This document shows, one piece after another, positions 1-5,481 of a stretch of DNA of 6,879 bases. Each line of letters begins with the position of its first letter. The stretch's first letter is position 1. Below the pieces are notes generated by a model. That model was not told the DNA's origin. It worked only from the letters and a program-made list of their open reading frames with translations, and searched no databases. Position numbers and translations under genes: made by a program. Origin of the DNA: Tagaea sp. (GTDB taxonomy: Bacteria > Pseudomonadota > Alphaproteobacteria > CACIAM-22H2). The stretch is from contig JAMNXK010000111.1 of the NCBI GenBank assembly GCA_023653245.1, positions 1 through 6,879 of the forward strand. Reading direction: 5' to 3'.

Positions 1-810
1 ACGCCCTCGGCGCTGTCCAAGGCGATCGCGCGGCTCGAAGCGCGGCTGGGCGTGCGCCTGCTCCGCCGCACCACGCGCAGCCTCGCGCTCACGCCGGAGG
101 GCGAGGCCTATTACGCGCGCGCGCGGCGCATCGTCGCGGACATCCGCGAGGCCGAGAACGAAGTCGCCGGCTTCCGCGCGCGGCCGCGCGGCCTGCTGAA
201 GATCAACACCGGCAACGCCTTCGGCTATCGGCAGCTGATGCCGGCATTGCCCGAGTTCCTCGCGCGCCATCCCGATTTGAACGTCCAGCTGTCGTTCGCC
301 GACAAGCGCGTCGATCTGATCGAGAGCGGCGAGGACGTCGCCGTTCGCACGGGCGATCTCGGGGACGATCGCTTGGTCGAGCGCAAGATCGCCGACGCCT
401 ACCGGCTGATCTGCGCGTCGCCCGCCTATCTCGCGCGGCGCGGCACGCCCAAACGGCCGGAGGATTTGCGCGATCACGACTGCGTGTCGATGGCCGACAT
501 GCCCAATCTGTCGCGTTGGCCGTTCAAGTCCGGCCCGGTGCAGGTGTCGGGACCGGTCACGGTCGACAGCGCCAACGCCGTCCTGGAGATGGGGCTCGCG
601 GGCGTGGGCGTGATCCGGCTGGGCGAGTTCGCGCTCGCGGACGACGTGCGCGAGGGACGGCTCGTGCCGCTGCTCGCCGAATGGCACACGCGCGAGAGCT
701 TCCCGATTTCGGTGGTCTATCCGGCGTCGCGCAACAAAGTGCCGAAGACCGCGGCCTTCGTCGACTTTATGAAGGCGCGCTTCGGTCACGCGCCGTGGCG
801 GATCGCTTGA
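1..810 (+). CDS. LysR-family transcriptional regulator (5' end off window)
   Basis: The frame is open from base 1 and 269 residues are visible. Since LysR regulators are usually about 300 residues, roughly 30 N-terminal residues are missing. The visible start holds the second half of the winged helix-turn-helix: SALSKAIARLEARLG, then RLLRRTTRSLALTPEG at about residues 19-34, the classic LysR DNA-binding signature. A linker helix follows to about residue 60. The periplasmic-binding-protein-like effector domain begins near GLLKINTG (about residue 64) and runs to the end. The RTTRSLALT pattern resembles the large CrgA-like branch, whose effectors vary widely. An internal GTG at position 52 is only an in-frame valine codon inside the HTH, not a start. 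The gene lies 35 bases upstream of the potassium-channel gene on the same strand, not divergent from it, so its target cannot be assumed. The effector is unknown. The family call is firm. Confidence 0.95.
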   Translation, partial: TPSALSKAIARLEARLGVRLLRRTTRSLALTPEGEAYYARARRIVADIREAENEVAGFRARPRGLLKINTGNAFGYRQLMPALPEFLARHPDLNVQLSFADKRVDLIESGEDVAVRTGDLGDDRLVERKIADAYRLICASPAYLARRGTPKRPEDLRDHDCVSMADMPNLSRWPFKSGPVQVSGPVTVDSANAVLEMGLAGVGVIRLGEFALADDVREGRLVPLLAEWHTRESFPISVVYPASRNKVPKTAAFVDFMKARFGHAPWRIA

Positions 811-834
811 CGGCCTGATACAAGACTCGGGGGC

Positions 835-844
835 GGGGGGAAGA
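835..844 (+). promoter_or_regulatory. Probable ribosome binding site of the K+ channel gene
   Basis: A purine-rich GGGGGGAAGA-type stretch sits immediately before the ATG at 846. It is G-rich and close to the start rather than a perfect AGGAGG, so it is a moderate match. It supports 846 over the in-frame ATG at 897, which would remove 17 charged N-terminal residues ahead of S1. Confidence 0.5.
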
Positions 845-845
845 G

Positions 846-2003
846 ATGGCCGATTCAGCACGCGCGCGCGTTTTCCGCGCGCTGGACGACGACGGGATGA
901 AGTCGCGCATGCGCGCGGCGTGCGACGTGCTGTTCGTCGCCGCGATCCTGATGTGGCTGGCCGAGGGCGTGCTGCGCACCTTGCCCGATCTGGGGCCGAT
1001 GGTGCGCCTGGAATTCCGCATCGCGGAGATCGCGATCGCGATCCTGTTCGCCGCCGAGTTCGGTTTGCGCCTGTGGATCGAGCCGGAGCGCTACCACGCC
1101 GGCGCGATGGCCGATTGGCAGGCGCGGCGCGGCTACGCGCTGTCGGGGCGCGGGCTCGTCGATCTGCTGGTCCCGTGCGTGTTCTGGCTGGGCGACGGCG
1201 CGTTCGGCGTCGATGGCGGGCTGATCGAGTTCCTGGAGCTGTTCGCGGTCTTCAAGCTCACGCGCTATTTCCCGGGGCTCGATCTGGTGCTTTCGGTGTT
1301 CCGCACCGAAGCGCGGCCGATGGGGGCGGCTTTGGCCGCCACGCTCACGCTGCTGCTGCTCGCCTCAAGCGCCATGTACTACATCGAGCGCGGCGCCCAG
1401 CCCGACGCCTTCGCCTCGATCCCGCATGCGATGTGGTGGGGGATCGTGACCATCGCCACGGTCGGCTACGGCGACATGGCGCCGATCACGCCCGCGGGCA
1501 AGCTCGCCTCGGGCGTGGTGATCCTGATCGGGATCGCGCTGTTCGCCGTGCCCGCCGGTATCCTGGCCAACGGCTTCGCGGTCGAGCTCAAGAAGCGCGA
1601 TTTCCTGGTGACCTGGCGCTTGGTCGCCAAGCTGCCGCTCTTCGCCGATCTCGACGCGTCGGTCATCGCGTCGATAGCACGGCTGCTGCAGCCGCGCTCG
1701 CTGCCGCGCGACACGATCGTGTTCCGCAAAGGCGAGCCGGGCCATTCGATGTTCTTCGTGCTCGCGGGCGAGGTCGAAGTCCACGTGCCGCCCAAGGGCG
1801 TGCGCCTCGGCGCGGGCGCCTATTTCGGCGAGATAGCGCTGGTGATCGACACGCCGCGCACCGCCACGATCACGGCGGCGAGCGCGTGCGAAGTGCTCGA
1901 GCTCGGCCAGACCGACTTCCAGCGCGTGTGCAACGAGTACCCGCAGCTCAAGGCGCGGGTCGAACACGAAGCGCAGACGCGCCTGGCTTCGGTCAAGAAT
2001 TGA
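846..2003 (+). CDS. Cyclic-nucleotide-gated potassium channel, six-TM, MlotiK1-type
   Basis: This is a 385-residue inner-membrane K+ channel. Approximate segments are S1 27-45, S2 58-77 (acidic E71), S3 103-117 (D106), S4 126-141, S5 158-178, pore helix 191-204 and S6 218-243. The selectivity filter TVGYGD at 205-210 defines K+ selectivity. A C-linker (about 248-265) leads to a cyclic-nucleotide-binding domain at about 266-375. Its phosphate-binding cassette at 327-341 reads FGEIALVIDTPRTAT, with E329 and R338 at the expected cyclic-nucleotide-contacting positions. Layout and length (MlotiK1 is about 355 residues) fit the prokaryotic CNG channels, so binding of cAMP or cGMP is likely; which one is not shown. 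S4 is unusual: with three-residue spacing from K137 and R140, the earlier gating positions are E128, E131 and A134. The ATG at 846 follows a purine-rich stretch. The stop overlaps the next gene by one base. Confidence 0.95.
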   Translation: MADSARARVFRALDDDGMKSRMRAACDVLFVAAILMWLAEGVLRTLPDLGPMVRLEFRIAEIAIAILFAAEFGLRLWIEPERYHAGAMADWQARRGYALSGRGLVDLLVPCVFWLGDGAFGVDGGLIEFLELFAVFKLTRYFPGLDLVLSVFRTEARPMGAALAATLTLLLLASSAMYYIERGAQPDAFASIPHAMWWGIVTIATVGYGDMAPITPAGKLASGVVILIGIALFAVPAGILANGFAVELKKRDFLVTWRLVAKLPLFADLDASVIASIARLLQPRSLPRDTIVFRKGEPGHSMFFVLAGEVEVHVPPKGVRLGAGAYFGEIALVIDTPRTATITAASACEVLELGQTDFQRVCNEYPQLKARVEHEAQTRLASVKN

Positions 2004-2875
2004 TGGCGCTGTCGGACAACGCGCGCGGGGCGGCGATGCTGACCGGCGCCATGGCGTTCTTCGTGGTCAACGACGCGGCGATGAAGCTCGCCGCCGCCGA
2101 GGTCCCGATGCTCCAGGCGATGGCGATCCGTGGATTGCCGGTGACGCTCGCTTTCCTGCTGATCGCCTGGCGCACGGGTGCGCTGGCCAAGGCGCGATAT
2201 CTGCTCGATCGTTTGGTGCTCGCGCGCACGGGGACCGAGCTTGCGGGCTCGCTGCTGTTCATGCCGGCCTTGGCGCACATCCCGATCGCCACGGCGCTGG
2301 CGCTGAACCAAAGCGTGCCGCTGCTGATCGTGCCGCTCGCCGTCCTGCTGCTCGGCGAGAAGGTCGGCTGGCGGCGTATGTCGGCCGTCGCGATCGGTTT
2401 CGCGGGCGTGCTGCTGATCCTGCGGCCGGGCGCCGAGAATCTCGACCCGTGGCTGCTCGTGTCCTTCGCCTCGGCGTTCTTCTTCGCCATTCGCGACACG
2501 ATCACGCGCATGATCGGATCGCATGTGCCGTCGATGCTGATCGCCCTCGCCATGTCGGGCTCGGTCATGACCGCTTGCGCGATCGCGACCGCCATCGCCG
2601 GGTGGGTCCCGATGACGCCGACCGCGTGGGCGGCGATCGCGTTCGCCTGCGTGGTCGTCTCGGCCGGGTATTTTCTGTCCGTGGCGGCGATGCGCACGGG
2701 CGAGCTCACGCTGACCGGCGCGTTCCGCTATTCGGCGCTGGTCTGGGCGGCGCTGCTCGGCTGGATCATCTGGGACGAGTTGCCCGATCTCCAAGGCTGG
2801 GTGGGGATCGCGCTGATCGTCGCGTCGGGACTCTACGCGCTGCATCGCGCGCGCGTGCGGGCGAGGGCGGCGTGA
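2003..2875 (+). CDS. EamA/DMT-family transporter (first of tandem pair)
   Basis: This 290-residue inner-membrane protein has about ten hydrophobic segments arranged as two EamA repeats, roughly residues 9-141 and 152-281. The first repeat ends in LLLGEKVGWRRMSAVAIGF followed by AGVLLILRP, the usual EamA signature at the TM4-TM5 junction. The second ends in LLGWIIWDELPDLQGWVGIA, its counterpart. Members of the drug/metabolite transporter superfamily export or exchange small metabolites, but the substrate is not predictable here. The ATG at 2003 shares its A with the channel's TGA (TGATG). There is no good Shine-Dalgarno before it, which suggests termination-reinitiation coupling. The frame stays open upstream to about 920, but that translation is arginine-rich and lies inside the channel gene. 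The next gene is a clear paralogue. The protein could also be assigned to the RhaT/YedA-type families in other schemes. Confidence 0.93.
   Translation: MALSDNARGAAMLTGAMAFFVVNDAAMKLAAAEVPMLQAMAIRGLPVTLAFLLIAWRTGALAKARYLLDRLVLARTGTELAGSLLFMPALAHIPIATALALNQSVPLLIVPLAVLLLGEKVGWRRMSAVAIGFAGVLLILRPGAENLDPWLLVSFASAFFFAIRDTITRMIGSHVPSMLIALAMSGSVMTACAIATAIAGWVPMTPTAWAAIAFACVVVSAGYFLSVAAMRTGELTLTGAFRYSALVWAALLGWIIWDELPDLQGWVGIALIVASGLYALHRARVRARAA
2863..2867 (+). promoter_or_regulatory. Ribosome binding site supporting the GTG start of the second EamA gene
   Basis: GAGGG lies four bases before GTG 2872, within the last codons of the preceding transporter. Spacing is short but usable. Together with the GTGA overlap it favours the GTG over the ATG at 2917. 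Confidence 0.5.
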
Positions 2876-3735
2876 ACCCGGGGAACCGCAAGGGCATCCT
2901 CGCCATCGTCGCGGCGATGACGCTATTCGCCGGGTCCGACGCGCTGCTCAAACTCGCGATGGGCAGCGTGCCCGCCGGACAGTTGCTGTTCGTGCGCGGC
3001 TTCGTGCTGATCGCGATCTTCGGCGTCGCCGCCTGGCGCGCGGGCGCCTTCGCGGCGCCCGGCGCGCTGGTCGAGACCAACTCGGTCGTGCGCGGCGTGC
3101 TCGAAGGGATCGGCGCGCTCGCTTTCGTGGCGGCACTCGCGCACGTGCCGCTGGCGCTGAACGCCGCGATCAACATGGCGACGCCCTTGATGGCGCTGCC
3201 GATCGCGGCCCTCGTGCTCGGCGAGCGCTTCGGCTGGCGGCGCGTGGCGGCGATCCTGGTCGGCTTCGCGGGCGTGCTGCTGATCTTGCGCCCGTCGGCC
3301 GAGGGCGTGGATTTCTGGCTGCTGATTTCCTTCCTGTCGGCGGTGATGTGCGCGGTGCGCGACGTGTTCACGCGGCGCATCCCCGCGGGCTTTCCGTCCG
3401 CGTCGGTGACGTTGACCACGGTGATATGCGTCTGCGCGGTCGGCGGCATGGCGACCTTCGTGGAAGGTTGGGCGGCGATGGATGGGCGCGCCTGGACCAC
3501 GATCTTCGTCTCGGCGGCGGTTTCGGGCGTGGGGCAGCATCTGATGGTGCTGTCGATGCGCTGGGGCGAGGTCGCGGTGGTGTCGCCGTTCCGCTATTCG
3601 GGTATTTTCGCGTCGACGCTGGTCGGCTGGGCGGTGTGGGGCGATCTGCCCGACGCGCTCGCCTGGATCGGGATCGCGTTGATCGTCGGCGCGGGACTTT
3701 ATGCTTTGTGGCGCGAAGGAAAGTCGAAGCGATGA
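2872..3735 (+). CDS. EamA/DMT-family transporter (second of tandem pair)
   Basis: This 287-residue polytopic membrane protein also has two EamA repeats, about residues 8-140 and 148-280. The first repeat ends with LVLGERFGWRRVAAILVGF and then AGVLLILRP. The second carries FRYSGIFASTLVGWAVWGD near residues 240-258. It is paralogous to the gene before it: hand alignment of the stretch from the LxLGE motif to the end of TM6 gives about 36 identities in 57 positions. The chosen start is GTG at 2872, forming a 4-base GTGA overlap with the preceding stop and preceded by GAGGG at 2863-2867. The in-frame ATG at 2917 would cut into the first membrane helix, so it is less likely. The substrate is unknown. 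Coupling to the first transporter suggests equal dosage, so a heteromeric pair or two related substrates are both possible (inference). Confidence 0.92.
   Translation: MNPGNRKGILAIVAAMTLFAGSDALLKLAMGSVPAGQLLFVRGFVLIAIFGVAAWRAGAFAAPGALVETNSVVRGVLEGIGALAFVAALAHVPLALNAAINMATPLMALPIAALVLGERFGWRRVAAILVGFAGVLLILRPSAEGVDFWLLISFLSAVMCAVRDVFTRRIPAGFPSASVTLTTVICVCAVGGMATFVEGWAAMDGRAWTTIFVSAAVSGVGQHLMVLSMRWGEVAVVSPFRYSGIFASTLVGWAVWGDLPDALAWIGIALIVGAGLYALWREGKSKR
3716..3722 (+). promoter_or_regulatory. Ribosome binding site of the DUF2798 gene
   Basis: AAGGAAA lies nine bases upstream of ATG 3732, inside the 3' end of the second EamA gene. It indicates that this small gene can be initiated independently as well as by coupling through the ATGA overlap. 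Confidence 0.5.
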
Positions 3736-3971
3736 GCGTTCAGACCAAAATCCGGATCGCGTTCTCGATCCTGCTGACTTGCGTGATGACCTTCATGGTG
3801 TCGGGCGTATCGACCTTGCGCGCGCTCGGCTTCTCGGCAGACGCGGGCACGTTCGCCGCCAGCTGGTTCCAGGCCTGGATGTTCTCCTGGGCGATCGCCT
3901 CGCCCTTGATCTACGTGCTCGCCCCTTGGGCGCGGGCCCGGGTCGAAGCCTGGTTCGCACCCAAGGCTTGA
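3732..3971 (+). CDS. Small DUF2798-family two-helix membrane protein
   Basis: This 79-residue protein has two membrane helices, about residues 8-31 (IAFSILLTCVMTFMVSGVST) and 42-64 (AASWFQAWMFSWAIASPLIY). The pattern of a first helix ending MSFxMSGV-like, a short loop, a W..AW.FSW.IA.P second helix and a basic C-terminal tail (WARARVEAWF) matches DUF2798 as I remember it, including the length. Function in this family is not established. The ATG at 3732 overlaps the stop of the second transporter as ATGA, and AAGGAAA at 3716-3722 is a plausible ribosome binding site about nine bases upstream. It is the last gene of the plus-strand chain, so it may be an accessory of the preceding transporters or the channel (inference from position only). 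Its stop is one base from the stop of the opposing lipoprotein gene. Confidence 0.85.
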   Translation: MSVQTKIRIAFSILLTCVMTFMVSGVSTLRALGFSADAGTFAASWFQAWMFSWAIASPLIYVLAPWARARVEAWFAPKA

Positions 3972-3972
3972 G

Positions 3973-4998
3973 CTATCGCCACAATCCGCGCGCGGCGAGC
4001 CAGTTCTGGATCGTCGTCGCGACCGCGTCGGAGTTGCGGTCCATCATCACCATGTGGCTGTTGCCCGCGATGCCGATGCGCGGCAGGTCGATCACCTCGA
4101 CCTCGCCGCCCGCCGCACGGATCGCGTCATAGTAGCGCAAGCCGTTGCCCTTGATCGCCGGCCAGCGGGCGTCCTGCTCGATGAAATCGCCGTAGACCGC
4201 GAGCACGGGAATCCCGCGCAAGGCGGCGGCGTTCGCGGGGCTGCCGAACCCGGCGGGCTCGACGGCGACGATCGCGCGCACCTTGTCGGGCCGCGCCTCG
4301 GCCGCGCGGAAGACGAATTGCCCGGCCTGGCTGTGGGCCAGGATCACGCACGGGCAGGCGCGGTCGATCATGGCGATATAGGCGGCCGTGATGGCGTCGT
4401 CGGTCGTCGTCCAGCGCGGCACGATCTGGCGCACGAAATTGTCGTAGGCCTCGACCGGAAACTGGCTGCCGGGCAGGACTTCCTTGCGCGCGAAGGTGCC
4501 GGGCCCGCCGCCGATGCGGAAGCGCTCGTAGGCGTCGTGCTGGGCGAGGAAGATGGGCTCGCCGCGGAACACGTCGGGGAATTGCGCCCAGCCCGCGCGG
4601 CCGCGCTCGACCGCGTCGGCGTTGTGCACCGTCCAGCCGCGGCGCAGGAAGAAGTTGAGCCAGCCCTCGCGCCCGTCGGGCGTGGTCTCGTAAGTGACCC
4701 CGGTCAGCCCGCCGCCATGCATCATCAGCAAGGGCACGGCGCCGCGCACGGTTCGCGGCACGAAAAACTGCGCGTAGGCGTGCTCGACGAGGAACGTGCC
4801 GTTGGGATCGACGCGCGCGGGCACCCCGCCGGGCGTGAACCGCACCTCGCGCACCGGCCGGCCCGTTATCGTCACCGCGCGCCCGCCGACATGGTACGAG
4901 CCCATCTGGGCGAGGACGATATCGTCGCCGCCGCCGCCGCCGCAAGCGGCCAAGGGCAGGGCGCAGGCGAACGCCAACGCGATCTTGCGGATGTCCAT
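3973..4998 (-). CDS. Lipoprotein alpha/beta hydrolase, esterase 713-like
   Basis: This 341-residue protein has a lipoprotein signal peptide: MDIRK, a hydrophobic stretch, and lipobox LAAC with Cys19 acylated. A GGGGGDD linker follows; Gly at +2 favours sorting to the outer membrane. The mature part is an alpha/beta hydrolase. It shows the VGGR entry motif (37-40), oxyanion loop HGGGLTG (94-100), TYETTPDGREGW (102-113), nucleophile elbow AHSQAG with Ser223, VAVEP with Glu247, and GNSHMVMMDRN with His315. These motifs and their order match the Alcaligenes esterase 713 family as I remember it, in which Ser, His and a Glu in VEP form the triad. The natural substrate is unknown; ester hydrolysis at the envelope is likely. 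A strong AGGAG seven bases upstream fixes the ATG at 4998. It is third in the minus-strand gene set, 38 bases after the four-helix protein gene. Confidence 0.92.
   Translation of the reverse strand: MDIRKIALAFACALPLAACGGGGGDDIVLAQMGSYHVGGRAVTITGRPVREVRFTPGGVPARVDPNGTFLVEHAYAQFFVPRTVRGAVPLLMMHGGGLTGVTYETTPDGREGWLNFFLRRGWTVHNADAVERGRAGWAQFPDVFRGEPIFLAQHDAYERFRIGGGPGTFARKEVLPGSQFPVEAYDNFVRQIVPRWTTTDDAITAAYIAMIDRACPCVILAHSQAGQFVFRAAEARPDKVRAIVAVEPAGFGSPANAAALRGIPVLAVYGDFIEQDARWPAIKGNGLRYYDAIRAAGGEVEVIDLPRIGIAGNSHMVMMDRNSDAVATTIQNWLAARGLWR
4926..4943. repeat. CGC trinucleotide run encoding the Gly linker after the lipobox
   Basis: Six perfect trinucleotide units on the plus strand. On the minus strand most of this encodes five consecutive GGC glycine codons just after the lipidated Cys19. 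Slippage in whole units would only change the length of the flexible tether, so it would be tolerated. Confidence 0.8.
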
Positions 4999-5005
4999 CG
5001 GGAGG

Positions 5006-5010
5006 CTCCT
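5006..5010 (-). promoter_or_regulatory. Strong ribosome binding site of the lipoprotein hydrolase
   Basis: Read on the minus strand, AGGAG stands seven bases before ATG 4998. This is the best Shine-Dalgarno in the window. It decides the start against the frame that stays open for 122 more codons upstream, whose translation is arginine-rich and lacks the signal peptide at its N-terminus. Confidence 0.8.
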
Positions 5011-5036
5011 CGTCGTTCGAAACCGATGATCCCGCG

Positions 5037-5480
5037 TCAGCCGGAAGGCTGCAAGGGCTCGCGGATTTCCTCGCCCCATTCGGCGATCAGCTGGTTCTGG
5101 CGTTCTTCGAGCTTGGCGAACTGGCTGGTCTGCTCGCGCGCGGTCATGCTTTCGCCGACCATCGGCACGATCACGGCGATCGCCGTGCCGACGATTCCCG
5201 CGCCGATCGGCACGATCCACGACATGATGTCGCCCATCACGTAGCGCGTCGAGTCGAGCAAAGCGCCCAGCACGATCGGCCCCGCGGCCGAAAGGGTCAA
5301 AGCGACCGAGCCGATCCACGCGAAGCGCTTCTTGGAGCCTTCGAGCACGAAGATCGCCACGCACGGCACGAAGATCGCCAAAACATAGGCGAGCAATTGC
5401 GGGCGCAGAATCATGACAGCGACGGCGAGCACGCAGCCCGCGAGGATCGCCAGGGCGGTGAGGATGAGGCGAAAGCCCAT
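5037..5480 (-). CDS. Four-helix membrane protein with charged cytoplasmic tail, unknown function
   Basis: This 147-residue protein was not recognised as a named family. Four hydrophobic segments are visible at about 5-25, 28-46, 54-76 and 86-108. The basic KKR cluster at 50-52 lies between helices 2 and 3. By the positive-inside rule this puts both termini in the cytoplasm. Residues 110-141 form a hydrophilic, charge-rich stretch (AREQTSQFAKLEERQNQLIA and on) that is likely helical and possibly a short coiled coil. The ATG at 5480 comes one base after the stop of the kinase-like gene (TGA-c-ATG), with only a weak GGCGGG in front, so translation is probably coupled to it. That linkage suggests the two products work together in the inner membrane, for example as anchor and tail-anchored partner (inference). 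A small polytopic protein of a generic kind cannot be excluded. Confidence 0.85.
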   Translation of the reverse strand: MGFRLILTALAILAGCVLAVAVMILRPQLLAYVLAIFVPCVAIFVLEGSKKRFAWIGSVALTLSAAGPIVLGALLDSTRYVMGDIMSWIVPIGAGIVGTAIAVIVPMVGESMTAREQTSQFAKLEERQNQLIAEWGEEIREPLQPSG

Positions 5481-5481
5481 G

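Noticed and set aside
920..2002. Open frame running in phase into the first EamA gene, suggesting a longer fused protein.
   Set aside because: Its translation is arginine-rich, low-complexity and without hydrophobic helices, and it overlaps the well-supported K+ channel. It is a high-GC shadow.
1820..2845. Long minus-strand open frame opposite the first EamA gene.
   Set aside because: It is an Arg/His/Gln/Asp-rich translation typical of antisense to hydrophobic genes. It has no start signal and no domain.
2449..2871. Upstream extension of the second EamA gene.
   Set aside because: The extension is arginine-rich and lies inside the first transporter. The GTG at 2872 gives a proper membrane N-terminus and a standard overlap.
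3946..3969. Hairpin AAGCCT...AGGCTT at the end of the DUF2798 gene, a possible terminator.
   Set aside because: The stem is short with a bulge, lies in the coding region and has no T-run after it, so chance is as likely.
4926..4943. The trinucleotide run as a phase-variation switch.
   Set aside because: Unit changes keep the reading frame, so they would alter linker length only and not switch expression.
4054..5244. Plus-strand open frame of about 396 codons opposite the lipoprotein gene.
   Set aside because: Composition is Ala/Arg/Gly/Asp-rich with no recognisable domain. The minus-strand frame has a lipobox, catalytic motifs and a strong ribosome binding site.
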